Positions 42,760-52,044 are shown, counted from the first letter of the stretch. The stretch: 64,000 bases of DNA from an uncultured Selenomonadales bacterium (GCA_937877655.1 CALFJC010000113.1:1-64000); one strand, 5' to 3'. A program made the numbers and translations. Notes: generated by a model not told the origin, from the letters alone.

Positions 42760-44085
42760 TCATTTCAAGTTCAAATATTTGTCGAGCCAAGCCGCTACTG
42801 CCTCGCCGATTATCTTTTTCCCCTCAAAATCGGGATGCAAGCCGTCTGCCGATAAATTTTCCTTCAAGTTGCCTTCGCCGTCCGTCAACTTTTCATTCAC
42901 GTCTATATAAAATTCTTGAGAACGAATCCAATCGCAAATAAATTTCTGATGCTCTTGCCAATCGGCGGGCGGCATGTCTATAAAATTAAGCCGTTGAATC
43001 TGCGCGGGATTTAACGGCGTCGGCGTCAAAAATACCGGCTTGATTCCGTTTTGCTCGCATTTCTCCTTCAGCAAAATTAAATTTTCCACAGACTCCCAAC
43101 CCAAAATGTTTCCGCGATAATCGTTGACGCCCGCCATTATAAATAAAACTTCGGGGCGAAAAGGCAACACGTCATTTTCAAAACGCGCCAAAAGCTCCGC
43201 CGTCGTGTCGCCGCTCCTGCCCAAATTTTTTACGGGTATCGCGCAATAAGTTTCCCAATTATAAATCGCCGTCGAAGGCGGAACAGAAATGGATCCGCCG
43301 CCGTGAGTTATGCTGTCGCCCAATGCGCAAAATCTTATCTGATGCTTGACTTCAAAGCTGTTTGATTCCGTTTTCTCCGACCAATTCGTCAGCGGTTGCG
43401 CGTCGCTTGTAAATGCTCGGACGCGCCAAAAATAATTGCCTTCGTCCAAAACGGGCGTTTTGTCATAAAGATCAAAATTGTCTTCGTGAGAATTCGACTC
43501 CGTAAAATATCGGCGAATAATTTTATCGTCCTTTATAAGTTCAATTTCGTAATGATCCGCGCCGCTTACCGGTATCCAAGAGTAAACGGGATAAATCGGC
43601 GGATAATTCATTTTGTCAAATTCGGTTGTCGTTCGCGGACTCGTCGGGTTGCTGTCAATCTCGCGAATCGGAATTTTATTTTCCAAAACTATTCCGTCCA
43701 GCGAAAGAGCGTTGACTTGAAATTTCTCGCCGACATCCTCAACGATAATTTCAATGCCGTTCGTGTAAGCGGAAAGTGTCGCGCCGCCGATTAAAACTTC
43801 ATACTTGACGGCGTTTGGAACAATGTCCCAGTAAAGCCGTAAAATATTTTCTTCGCGTTGAACAATCGCCGCAGAATTTTCCTGAACGGGATTTTCCGTA
43901 AGGTCTTCAAAATTATAAAGTTCATTAATCGGCGCGGCTTGAACATTTTTATCCTGCGTGAGATGACTGCGCGGAACCTGCAAGTCCAAAATTTCTTGTT
44001 CGCCCGCATGTCCGCCGAGATTTAAAAATCCGAGATTGGAAAAGCAAAGGATAATTGCCAAAGTAATGGGCACAACTCTCAACAT
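42760..44085 (-). CDS. Secreted SGNH/GDSL hydrolase with fibronectin-like N-terminal region
   Basis: A 441-residue protein with a signal-like hydrophobic start (LRVVPITLAIILCFSNLGF). Residues about 75-240 contain two fibronectin-III-like or carbohydrate-binding strands (LYWDIVPNAVKYEVLI and YSWIPVSGADHYEIELI). The esterase domain has all SGNH blocks: ALGDSITHGGG (about 252), NLGRSGDTT, MAGVNDYRG and DGLHPDFEG (about 414). It probably deacylates a polysaccharide or other ester (inference). The ATG overlaps the stop of the ABC-F gene by 7 bases, with GGGAGGAG as binding site, so the two are coupled. Confidence 0.88.
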   Translation of the reverse strand: MLRVVPITLAIILCFSNLGFLNLGGHAGEQEILDLQVPRSHLTQDKNVQAAPINELYNFEDLTENPVQENSAAIVQREENILRLYWDIVPNAVKYEVLIGGATLSAYTNGIEIIVEDVGEKFQVNALSLDGIVLENKIPIREIDSNPTSPRTTTEFDKMNYPPIYPVYSWIPVSGADHYEIELIKDDKIIRRYFTESNSHEDNFDLYDKTPVLDEGNYFWRVRAFTSDAQPLTNWSEKTESNSFEVKHQIRFCALGDSITHGGGSISVPPSTAIYNWETYCAIPVKNLGRSGDTTAELLARFENDVLPFRPEVLFIMAGVNDYRGNILGWESVENLILLKEKCEQNGIKPVFLTPTPLNPAQIQRLNFIDMPPADWQEHQKFICDWIRSQEFYIDVNEKLTDGEGNLKENLSADGLHPDFEGKKIIGEAVAAWLDKYLNLK

Positions 44086-45734
44086 TGCAACTCCTCCCAG
44101 CGCGAATAAAGTTCATCAATTTCTTCAAGCTTCGCGACGTGCGCCGCCGCCAACTCCGTTAATTTTTTTGGGTCGGTCGCGCCGTTTATTTCGTGCTCTA
44201 TCATTTTCAGTTCCATTTCCGCCATTTTTATTTGCGCCTCAATTTTTTCCAACGCCTGTTCGTTTTTAGGTTTCAGGTTTTGGGTTTTAGGTTTCAGTTT
44301 CACGGTTGCCCGCGCAAATTTTTCATCCCTAGTTCCTGGTTCCTTGTTCCTGGTTCCTAATTGTATTGTTCGCGTTGTGATTTTGTCAAGTAAATATCGG
44401 TCGTGCGTGACGATTAAGATTGTGCCGTCAAAGTTTTGCAACGCCGTTTCTATCGCCTCCCGCGCAGGCAAGTCGAGATGATTTGTCGGCTCGTCAAGGA
44501 TTAAAAAGTTCGCGCCCGTCAAAATTAATTTCGTCAAGGCAACGCGAGTTTTTTCGCCGCCCGATAAATCATAAATCGGTTTTTCGACAACCTGCGCGAA
44601 TAAATTTAATTTCGCCAGCTCCGAGCGCGCCTGTCCTTCCGATAAGCCGAATTCATAATTTAATTCCTCAAGCGGCGTGCGGTTTTCGTCAAGTTCTTCA
44701 TGCCCTTGCGAAAGGTAACCGATTTTTACGCGGTTGCCTATTTTTATTTCTCCGCCGTCAGCTTTGAGTTCGCCGACAATAATTTTCAGCAAAGTCGATT
44801 TGCCGACGCCGTTTCTGCCGATTAAACCGACTTTTTCGCCCTTAAAAATCTCCGCGCAGAAATTTTTTATCACAGTCTTGAAAGAAATATTTTCCAAAAT
44901 CAAAACGCGATTGGCAGACTCGGCGGCGTCATTTAATTTTATCGCGGCAGTTTCATTCGACGGCGGCTTTTCAAGGCGTTGCATTCTGTCAAGCAAAGTT
45001 TGTCGCCCGCGAGCTTGTTTGGCTTTGACGCCCGCTTTATTTCTGCGAACAAATTCTTCCAGCTTGGCAATTTCCGCCTGCTGCTTTTCGTAAGCTTTAA
45101 GCTCCGACTCGCGCCGCTCCTTTTTGAGCCGAATAAATTTTTCATAGTTGCCGGGATAAAGCGTTGCCCGCCCGTTTTCCATGTCCAAAATTTTTTCAAC
45201 GCAATTTTGCAGAAAATGCCTGTCGTGCGTAACCGCGATAACCGTTCCCCGATAATTTTTTACAAAATCCTCCAGAAATTCTATCGCGTAAATGTCCAGA
45301 TGATTTGTCGGCTCGTCCAAAATCAAAATGCGCGGCTCGTTAATCAGTGCCTTCGCCAGAGAAATTTTGGCAGATTCGCCGCCGCTGAAGTTGTTCGGAT
45401 TTTTTTCAAGCTCCGCTTCCGAAAAGCCCAAGCCGAATAAAATTTTTCGCGCCATAAATTTTTCCGCGCCGTCAATCCTCAACAACTCGTCAAGGAGTGT
45501 TGCCGCCGAAAATTGCGGCGTCTGTTCGACAAAACCGATGTCCTCCGCTCGGAGCCCGCCGACAGTTCCCGCGTCAAAATTTTCCGCGCCCGTCATAATT
45601 TTTAACAGCGTCGATTTGCCCGCGCCGTTTTTGCCGACAATCCCGACTTTTTCTCCTTCAACGATTTTAAAAGTCACGTCCGAAAAAATCAGTCGCTCGC
45701 CGTAATATTTTTTCACATTTTCAAGTTGAATCAT
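44079..45734 (-). CDS. ABC-F family ATPase
   Basis: A 551-residue soluble protein with two ABC domains and no membrane part; ABC-F proteins act on ribosomes. Walker A motifs are GKNGAGKST and GRNGVGKST, signature motifs NFSGGESAK and DLSGGEKTR, and each domain has LDEPTNHLD. The linker between domains is rich in Lys/Arg as usual. Near the C terminus a low-complexity stretch (GTRNKEPGTRDEK and KLKPKTQNLKPKN) is encoded by degenerate short DNA repeats, then a coiled coil ends the chain. The ATG at 45734 was chosen because family sequences start MIQLENV; longer in-frame extension lacks similarity. Confidence 0.92.
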   Translation of the reverse strand: MIQLENVKKYYGERLIFSDVTFKIVEGEKVGIVGKNGAGKSTLLKIMTGAENFDAGTVGGLRAEDIGFVEQTPQFSAATLLDELLRIDGAEKFMARKILFGLGFSEAELEKNPNNFSGGESAKISLAKALINEPRILILDEPTNHLDIYAIEFLEDFVKNYRGTVIAVTHDRHFLQNCVEKILDMENGRATLYPGNYEKFIRLKKERRESELKAYEKQQAEIAKLEEFVRRNKAGVKAKQARGRQTLLDRMQRLEKPPSNETAAIKLNDAAESANRVLILENISFKTVIKNFCAEIFKGEKVGLIGRNGVGKSTLLKIIVGELKADGGEIKIGNRVKIGYLSQGHEELDENRTPLEELNYEFGLSEGQARSELAKLNLFAQVVEKPIYDLSGGEKTRVALTKLILTGANFLILDEPTNHLDLPAREAIETALQNFDGTILIVTHDRYLLDKITTRTIQLGTRNKEPGTRDEKFARATVKLKPKTQNLKPKNEQALEKIEAQIKMAEMELKMIEHEINGATDPKKLTELAAAHVAKLEEIDELYSRWEELQC

Positions 45735-45840
45735 TTGCCCGCCTCTGAATTTTTTTGTCATTCTACGCGAAAAATTTTTCATTGGCAAGTTCAATTCGAT
45801 TGACATTGCTTGTATAATCAGAAAAAATGCAAAGGCAGTG

Positions 45841-46830
45841 ATGACATTGAAACTCGGTAAAATTTTTGCGGCAGGCGTTTTAAGCCTCAGCCTGTTGACG
45901 GGCACAACTTTTGCGGCTCCCGCATGGCAACTTCCTCAAAGCGGGAAAAGTTTTTCCGACGCCGCCAAACAATCTTACGTTGCGGAACGAATGGGAAAAT
46001 TTTTTGACGGAAAAATAACTTCAACCTTCGCCGTGCCCGACAAGTGGACTTACGAAAAATTTTCAATCAACGGAGTAAAAGTCGAACGGCTGGCGAATCC
46101 CAAGCAAAAAAAATCTGCGCGGGTTGCCTTGCAACTTCACGGCGGCGGCTATATCTGGGGGCTTTCTGATTCTTATCGTGATTTTGCGATTAAGCAAGCC
46201 GTATTGACGGAAGCGCGAGAAATTTTCATGGTTGATTATCGGCTTGCGCCCGAAAATCTTTATCCCGCCGCGCTCGAAGATGCCGCGCAGGTTTACGAAG
46301 AACTTTTGGCTCGCGGAATCGATTCAAAAAATATAATCGTCTTCGGCGACTCGGCGGGCGGAAATTTGGCTTTGGAACTCGCGATTTATCTCCGAGAAAA
46401 TAATTTGCCGCAACCCGCAATGTTGATCTTAAATTCGCCGTGGACAACTTTAGAAACCGATTTGCCTTCGCGAACAGAAAACGCCGACCGCGATTTGATT
46501 TTGGGCAAGATAAATCCCGTAATGTATCCGGCAGTTTCCAACACTCCGGTTTACGGCGGCGACATTCCTTTGAACGATCCGCGCCTTTCGCCGATTTATG
46601 CCGACTTAAAAAATTTGCCGCCCATGCTGATTCAAATCGGCGGCTACGAACTTTTTGTCGACGAAGGCATTGAACTTTTGAAAAAAGCGACGGCGGACAA
46701 TCTCGACGTAACTTTATCGGTTTATGCGGGAATGTCGCACGATTTTTCTTTGCTCCTGCCCGAACTTGACGACAGCATAAAATCTTTTGCCGAGATAAAA
46801 AATTTCGTGAACCTGCACATGCCGAAGTAA
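45841..46830 (+). CDS. Secreted alpha/beta hydrolase (HSL-type esterase)
   Basis: A 329-residue esterase of the hormone-sensitive lipase family. A Sec signal (KLGKIFAAGVLSLSLLTGTTFA, cleavage before APAWQ) directs export. The oxyanion motif HGGGYIWG is at about 99, the nucleophile elbow FGDSAGGN at about 168, and the catalytic His in GMSHDFS at about 300. A TATAAT box lies at 45813-45818, but no good -35 box is seen. The start is ATG 45841 (a GTG at 45838 is also in frame). The substrate is unknown; acetyl or short acyl esters are typical. Confidence 0.88.
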   Translation: MTLKLGKIFAAGVLSLSLLTGTTFAAPAWQLPQSGKSFSDAAKQSYVAERMGKFFDGKITSTFAVPDKWTYEKFSINGVKVERLANPKQKKSARVALQLHGGGYIWGLSDSYRDFAIKQAVLTEAREIFMVDYRLAPENLYPAALEDAAQVYEELLARGIDSKNIIVFGDSAGGNLALELAIYLRENNLPQPAMLILNSPWTTLETDLPSRTENADRDLILGKINPVMYPAVSNTPVYGGDIPLNDPRLSPIYADLKNLPPMLIQIGGYELFVDEGIELLKKATADNLDVTLSVYAGMSHDFSLLLPELDDSIKSFAEIKNFVNLHMPK

Positions 46831-46851
46831 AAATTTTTTCAACAAAAAAAT

Positions 46852-46880
46852 CCCACTCGCAGAGAGTGGGAAAATTTTTT
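46852..46880. terminator. Bidirectional terminator
   Basis: CCCACTC (46852-46858) pairs with GAGTGGG (46864-46870), with A7 to the left and a T-run to the right. It separates two convergent genes. Confidence 0.85.
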
Positions 46881-46883
46881 TGC

Positions 46884-48014
46884 TTAGGAAAAATTTTTCG
46901 TTGCGTCGGAAAAATCTTGGACGAATTCAACCGTGCCGAGATATTCGCCGCCTTCGCCGTAAACCGCTCGATAAACAACGCTTGTCGGCTTACCCTTTAT
47001 CTTGCGAAAAATCTCGACGCAGTCGCGCTTTTTGGCTTTGAAGTCGGAGAGCATTGCGCGAACCATCGGCAAAATTTCGGGCGGGTGATATTCAAAAACT
47101 TTTTGTCCGAGAGAACTTTTCGGGCGTGCAAAAATCCCGCCGTTGTTCAAGAAAAATTTAATCGTGTCGTCCGCGTCAATGAAAGTTATATCGACGGGCA
47201 GAATTTTAAAAATCCCGTCGAGTTGCGCCAAAGTCAGCGCGCCCGTTGCAAATTCAATCTTGTCGTTTGAAATGTTTTTGAAGTCAACCGTTTGGCTCCG
47301 CAAAAATTCTTCGCCCGCCGCCCAAGTCGGAACCTTTTCGAGAAAAGCCGTCCCGTATTCAAAAGAATCTGCGTAAACGGCTAGCCATTCTTCCTGCTCA
47401 AAATTTTTCAGCGACAGCGGCAGGAAAATTTTCTCTTCCTTGAAAATCATTTCGCGAATTCTTTTCAGCAATGCATCAAGCTCTGCTTTATGCTCCGAAA
47501 AATTTTCCGCCGTAACTTTTTTGGCAAGCCCGCTTAAATCTTTTTTTATCTCGTCGTCAACCGCCCACATGACTTGCGAAGGACCCGCAACGCCGTGCCG
47601 ATAAAGCACCGTCATAAAAAGTTGTTCTTTCTTGCCGTAATGCGCATAAAGCCCGAAAAGTTTTCTGAACTCGCCGAGAAATTTTTCCGCTTCAAAAGTT
47701 TCAAGCGCATCCAAAAATTTTTCAAGCGCAACGTTTTCCAAATGAAAAGTTTTAGCGGGATGCCCGTCCTCCAAAGAATCAAAATCAAATTCCTCAACCG
47801 AATGGGCGTGCTCCGTGTGAAAAAGTGCCGAGTGCAAATCGCAAAGCTTTTGAACCTGCGCGGCGGGCGTGCCTTCCTTGATAAGTTGTTGTTCGGCGTC
47901 AAGAATTTCCTGCGCGGAAACCGAAGAAAATTTTTCCGCAAAATCCTTTTGAACAACTTCAAAAGCCTCGCCGTTGTTGAGCCGCTCGATTAAATTTTTA
48001 ATTTCGTTATGCAT
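46884..48014 (-). CDS. DUF438 protein with hemerythrin-like and PAS domains
   Basis: A 376-residue cytoplasmic protein. The N-terminal part (IKNLIERLNNGEAFEVVQKDF) matches DUF438. The middle has several His/Glu residues (CDLHSALFHTEHAHS, YAHYGKKEQLF, HKAELDALLKRI) as in hemerythrin-like regions. The last about 120 residues form a PAS domain (LDGIFKILPVDITFIDADD). Such proteins are thought to sense redox or oxygen and sometimes nitric oxide. No partner kinase or output domain is nearby. GAGGAGG precedes the ATG. The regulated target is unknown. Confidence 0.85.
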   Translation of the reverse strand: MHNEIKNLIERLNNGEAFEVVQKDFAEKFSSVSAQEILDAEQQLIKEGTPAAQVQKLCDLHSALFHTEHAHSVEEFDFDSLEDGHPAKTFHLENVALEKFLDALETFEAEKFLGEFRKLFGLYAHYGKKEQLFMTVLYRHGVAGPSQVMWAVDDEIKKDLSGLAKKVTAENFSEHKAELDALLKRIREMIFKEEKIFLPLSLKNFEQEEWLAVYADSFEYGTAFLEKVPTWAAGEEFLRSQTVDFKNISNDKIEFATGALTLAQLDGIFKILPVDITFIDADDTIKFFLNNGGIFARPKSSLGQKVFEYHPPEILPMVRAMLSDFKAKKRDCVEIFRKIKGKPTSVVYRAVYGEGGEYLGTVEFVQDFSDATKNFS

Positions 48015-48071
48015 GTTTCAACCTCCTCAAATGAATTTTAGCCGTTGAAAAAATTTTTTCTGTAACAAAAC

Positions 48072-50414
48072 TCACAACGCGCCGCGAAAATAATGTCCGC
48101 GAGTGAAATTTTCAATCTCCGCGCCGCCGAATTTATAAGCATGAACAACCTGCGCGGTCTCCTGCAAAGTCAAAAAGCGACAATCGACGCGAATTCTCGC
48201 CAAGCCGTCAAAATCTGCGCGGTGTTCAATCATGGAAAGAGTTTTGGCGTTGAGAATATGCATTCGACAAAATTGGTCGGTGACGACGGGGAAAAGTTCT
48301 TCCTTGCGGTCGCGCAGATAAAAATTTTTCGTCCTGCAAACATGCGGGCAATTTTTTTTGTCCAAATTGCCCAAAAAACTTCCCGGCACGCAATAAGCCG
48401 AGATCATAAGTTCCTGCCGCCCGTGAACGATACATTCAACCGGCAACGGAGACTTTTTGGCGAGATTTTTTATCTGCGACAAATTTAATTCGGGCGAAAG
48501 AGTTACGCCTTCGACGCCGAGATTTTTAAGGAAATTAATCGTCGCGCCGTTGAAAACATGCAGAGAAAAATCCGTGCGCACATTTGAAAATTTTTTCGCA
48601 AGATTAATCAGCGCGAGGTTGTGAATATAAATCGCGTCGACTTCGGCGGACAAAGTTTTTTCAAGGGCGGCAAGTTCATTTTCGCGGACAATGCGCGGCG
48701 TCGCCAAGCAAATTTTTTTCCCGCGCTTGTGGACAATTTCAATGGCGGCAGAAAAATTTTTTACGGGCTGATTGGTAAAAGTTTCGCCGCCGAATAAAAT
48801 TTCATCGGCTCCCGCGTCGAGCGCAACTTTCAATTTCTCCAAAGTGTCGACATGTGCAACAAGTTTTGTTTCGCCGCCCGCGCAGGGAGAATAAATTTTT
48901 TCCGCAACGGGTTCGACAATTTTTTTGTCAAATTTTTTAAGGCGAAGATTTTCAAGTTGCGCAACAGCTTTTCGGCGAACATCGTTCAATTCGCTGATTG
49001 GAACCATTAAATTTTCTTCAATGTCGGCAGAAATTTTTTCAAGCGCGAAAATCGAATTGCCCAAGCGTCCGATTTGATTTTTAAGCGTCTCGAAAGTCAG
49101 CGGACGATTTTGCGCGAGCTCGGCGATAAAATTTGTCTGCGCGGTTGCACAGTTGCCGTCCGAATCTGTCATCTTCAAAGTCAAGGGCTCGCCGAGTTTA
49201 ACTTTAACTTCAGCCGCAACGGAAATTTTCCGCACGGGCGATCCGACAAAATATTTTCGCGCTTCGGCGGTAAGTTCCGCGTCAAAAATTTTAAAAGCCC
49301 TGTCGTGAATGCGAACGCCTTTTGTATTCGGAATTTTTATCGTGCAAAGGTCTCCGCGCAGTTCAAAATCCTCAACGGTGAAAGTCACGCGCCCGCCGAC
49401 TTTTACCCAAATTTCAACTTGATCGCCCGCCGAAATTTTATCGGAAAGTTTCAAAGAAATTTTTTCGCGCCCGACTTCGACGACGCGCCCGATTAACACG
49501 CCGCGATTATTCGGTTTCATGTCGCTGATTAAATTTTTGCCGGGATTTTTTTCCAGATAAGCCGTCGTGAAATCGCGATTAAAAATCTGCGCAAGCTTGC
49601 GATGATCTTCCGTCGTCGAAAATTTTTTATCGAGAGCGTCGCGATAAACTTTGACAACCGTCGCGACATATTCGGGGCGTTTCATGCGCCCTTCGATTTT
49701 TAAACTCGTGACGCCCGTTTCAAGCAGTTGCGGCAAAAGATTCAGCGTGTTTAAATCTTTCGGACTCAAAAGATATTTTCCGGCGTTCAAAAGATTTTTT
49801 CCGTGTTCGTCAACAAGTTCATAAGGCAGGCGACAAGGTTGCGCACAACGTCCGCGATTTCCGCTCCGCCCGCCGATTAAAGAACTCATCAAACATTGTC
49901 CCGACCAGCAAACGCATAACGCGCCGTGAATAAAAATTTCCGTTTCAATCGGCGACTCGCGACAAATTTTTTTTATCTCGTTCAAAGTCAATTCTCGGCT
50001 TAAAACTGCGCGGGAAAATCCCAGCTCGGCAAGTGCTTTGACTCCTTCCGAATTATGAATTGTCATTTGCGTTGAGGCGTGCAAAGGAATTTCGGGCACA
50101 ATTTTTTTCGCAACTGATGCCGCACCAAAATCTTGAACCAAGAGCGCGTCGACATTCGCCCGCCGCAAAAATTTTAGGTACTCGGCGAACTCGTCAAGTT
50201 CTTCGTCGGCAATGATCGTGTTCACCGTGACATGAACGGATGCTCCGCGCAGATGAGCAAACTCGACGGCTTTAATCATTTGTTCGCCCGCAAAATTTTC
50301 TGCGTAGGCTCGTGCCCCGAATTTTTCTCCCGCCAAATAAACGGCGTCCGCGCCCGCCTCGACTGCCGCCTTTAATGCGTCAAAATTTCCTGCGGGTGCC
50401 AGCAACTCAATCAA
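48072..50414 (-). CDS. Peptidase U32 family protein (RlhA/YegQ-like)
   Basis: A 780-residue protein. The N-terminal U32 barrel starts ELLAPAGNFDALKAAVEAGA and carries the family signature IFIHGALCVCWSGQCLMSS with further cysteines in GRCAQPCR. These Cys may bind an iron-sulfur cluster. A C-terminal region contains a collagenase-like DUF3656 type domain and a second Cys-rich site (GNLDKKNCPHVC). E. coli RlhA, of similar architecture, is needed for 23S rRNA C2501 hydroxylation; some relatives are annotated as collagenases. The TTG at 50414 follows GGGAGG and begins the conserved sequence directly. Confidence 0.9.
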   Translation of the reverse strand: MIELLAPAGNFDALKAAVEAGADAVYLAGEKFGARAYAENFAGEQMIKAVEFAHLRGASVHVTVNTIIADEELDEFAEYLKFLRRANVDALLVQDFGAASVAKKIVPEIPLHASTQMTIHNSEGVKALAELGFSRAVLSRELTLNEIKKICRESPIETEIFIHGALCVCWSGQCLMSSLIGGRSGNRGRCAQPCRLPYELVDEHGKNLLNAGKYLLSPKDLNTLNLLPQLLETGVTSLKIEGRMKRPEYVATVVKVYRDALDKKFSTTEDHRKLAQIFNRDFTTAYLEKNPGKNLISDMKPNNRGVLIGRVVEVGREKISLKLSDKISAGDQVEIWVKVGGRVTFTVEDFELRGDLCTIKIPNTKGVRIHDRAFKIFDAELTAEARKYFVGSPVRKISVAAEVKVKLGEPLTLKMTDSDGNCATAQTNFIAELAQNRPLTFETLKNQIGRLGNSIFALEKISADIEENLMVPISELNDVRRKAVAQLENLRLKKFDKKIVEPVAEKIYSPCAGGETKLVAHVDTLEKLKVALDAGADEILFGGETFTNQPVKNFSAAIEIVHKRGKKICLATPRIVRENELAALEKTLSAEVDAIYIHNLALINLAKKFSNVRTDFSLHVFNGATINFLKNLGVEGVTLSPELNLSQIKNLAKKSPLPVECIVHGRQELMISAYCVPGSFLGNLDKKNCPHVCRTKNFYLRDRKEELFPVVTDQFCRMHILNAKTLSMIEHRADFDGLARIRVDCRFLTLQETAQVVHAYKFGGAEIENFTRGHYFRGAL

Positions 50415-50630
50415 ATTAAGACCTCCCTTAAAACAATCGCAAATAAAATTGAGTGAAAGTCCGACCGCGCCGAACGTGCACCAAAAATTTTTCCCATTTC
50501 CCATTCCCCTTTTCCCTTACCAACCAAAAATTTTTTCAATATTTTTAACACGCGGCAGGATTAATCGCCTGCTTGAAGAATTCTTGTGTAAATTTGTTGA
50601 AATGTTTCTTTGAATATGGGAGGGCTTTCA

Positions 50631-51149
50631 ATGGCGAAAAAGTATTACACTACAAAAGTCGTGGGCATCGGCGGCGAGGCGGAAAAATTCAGCCGGCTCG
50701 CCAAGATGATTGTTATCTTCGATGATTCAATGGTTCTGCCGGAGTTGCGCGAATTCTCCGTTCTGCACAGCGGCAATAAACTTACCGACATTATCAAAGC
50801 CGGCGATGTTCTTCAAGTCGCGGGCTCCGAATTCAAAATTCTCAAAGTCGGCAACGAAGTAAATAACAATATCAAAAGTCTCGGTCATATCGTTATCAAA
50901 TTCAACGACGACAAAGATGATTTGCTTGAAGGATCAATTCACGTCGAGGATAAACCCATTCCGAAAATTCGTATCGGCGACGAAATTTCTATTGTCGAAG
51001 CCGAATCGGCGGCTCTCAGCGGAAAAGCTGTAGCAGTCGTTGGCGATGATAAAACTCTTTGCGCGACAATCGCTTTGATTCTCAATGACAACGGCGCAAA
51101 AATCGTTGAAAGTGACGAAGAAGCGGACATTGTTGTAGACGTTAAGTAA
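50631..51149 (+). CDS. PTS glucitol/sorbitol-type IIA domain protein with C-terminal extension
   Basis: A 172-residue protein. Residues 1-115 match the glucitol-specific IIA family (VIFDDSMVLPELREFSVLH, GDVLQVAGSEFKILKVGNEV, LGHIVIKFNDD). His46 in SVLHSGN is the likely phosphorylation site. The final 50-60 residues (LSGKAVAVVGDDKTLCATIA...) are extra to the usual domain and look like an alpha/beta fold. No IIB or IIC component is adjacent, so it may be regulatory. ATG 50631 follows GGGAGGG; the upstream ATG at 50616 would place that site inside the coding region. Confidence 0.75.
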   Translation: MAKKYYTTKVVGIGGEAEKFSRLAKMIVIFDDSMVLPELREFSVLHSGNKLTDIIKAGDVLQVAGSEFKILKVGNEVNNNIKSLGHIVIKFNDDKDDLLEGSIHVEDKPIPKIRIGDEISIVEAESAALSGKAVAVVGDDKTLCATIALILNDNGAKIVESDEEADIVVDVK

Positions 51150-51178
51150 TTTCTATCAATCATCATAAAATTCCTTTC

Positions 51179-51215
51179 GACTGTCGGTCACAATCGCGAA
51201 CGGCAGTCTTTTTTT
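51179..51215 (+). terminator. Terminator after the PTS IIA gene
   Basis: GACTGTCG (51179-51186) pairs with CGGCAGTC, followed by seven T. Confidence 0.75.
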
Positions 51216-51296
51216 GAGAGAAAAGGGAAAAGGGAAATGGGAAAAGACTTTTCCCTTCTCCCATCCCCCTTTTCCCTTACAAAGGAGCGATTTAAA

Positions 51297-51959
51297 ATTA
51301 AAAAATCTACGGAAAAAAAAATCGAGGAACTGATTGAACGTTATCCCGCGCTGGAAATTTGTCGGTCGAGTTTGTTTTTGGCGGTTGAAAAAATTTGCGA
51401 AGGCTTTAAAGGCGGCGGGAAATTGATAACTTGCGGCAACGGCGGCTCGGCGGCTGATGCCATGCACATTGTCGGAGAACTTATGAAAGGTTTTCTCCTG
51501 CCGCGAAAGATTGAAAACTTCAACCAAGAATTTGTTAAGCGGGCGCAAGAACTTTTTCCTGCCGACGTGGAATTTTTCAAAGCGAATTTGCAAAGCGCAT
51601 TGCCCGCCGTGAGTTTGGTCGGAGAAACTTCGCTGATGACTGCCTTTTCAAATGACGTGACGCCGAATTTAATTTTTGCGCAACAAATCTTCGGGCTCGG
51701 CAGGCGCGGAGATGTTTTGCTTGCAATTTCTACTTCGGGCAATTCGGACAATGTTTTATTCGCGGTTGAGGTTGCAAAAATTATGGGAATAACGGTTGTG
51801 GCTATGACGGGGCGGCGCGGCGGCAGACTTCGGCATTTATCGGACGTTTCGATTTGCGTTCCCGCCGATTCTTCGCATACGATCCAAGAATTTCATTTGC
51901 CGATTTACCACATGATTTGTCTTGCGGCGGAAAATGAATTTTTCGGGGACAACTTTTGA
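51297..51959 (+). CDS. gmhA: SIS-domain phosphoheptose isomerase-like protein
   Basis: About 220 residues of the GmhA type, converting sedoheptulose 7-phosphate to D-glycero-D-manno-heptose 7-phosphate for LPS core. The SIS signatures LITCGNGGSAADAMH and AISTSGNSDNV are clear, as are the catalytic-region Glu/His residues (VGELMKGF, SHTIQEFHLPIYH). The start is uncertain. GGAG at 51284-51287 is followed 9 bases later only by ATT (51297). An upstream in-frame ATG at 51237 lies in simple-repeat sequence before that site. It is close to hypA but separated by the element at 51952. Confidence 0.8.
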   Translation: MKKSTEKKIEELIERYPALEICRSSLFLAVEKICEGFKGGGKLITCGNGGSAADAMHIVGELMKGFLLPRKIENFNQEFVKRAQELFPADVEFFKANLQSALPAVSLVGETSLMTAFSNDVTPNLIFAQQIFGLGRRGDVLLAISTSGNSDNVLFAVEVAKIMGITVVAMTGRRGGRLRHLSDVSICVPADSSHTIQEFHLPIYHMICLAAENEFFGDNF

Positions 51960-52044
51960 AAAGTTGACAAACAGCGGTCGCGCTCCAATGAAAAATTTTT
52001 TCGGAGCAATACCCGCGGTTGTACGCAACGCTGCGCATTGCTAG
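51952..52044 (+). repeat. Second copy of the small dispersed element
   Basis: ACTTTTGAAAAGT at 51952-51964, CAAACAG-GTCGCGC after it, and CCGCGGTTGTACGCAA with TGCGCATTGC (52013-52041) match the element at 3130-3222 in order and spacing. It includes the stop codon of the SIS gene and ends shortly before the hypA ribosome binding site. Confidence 0.7.

Noticed and set aside
46226..46978. Minus-strand ORF of 250 codons opposite the esterase gene
   Set aside because: Arg/Lys/Ser-rich composition typical of an antisense shadow; the plus-strand frame has a complete catalytic set and signal peptide.
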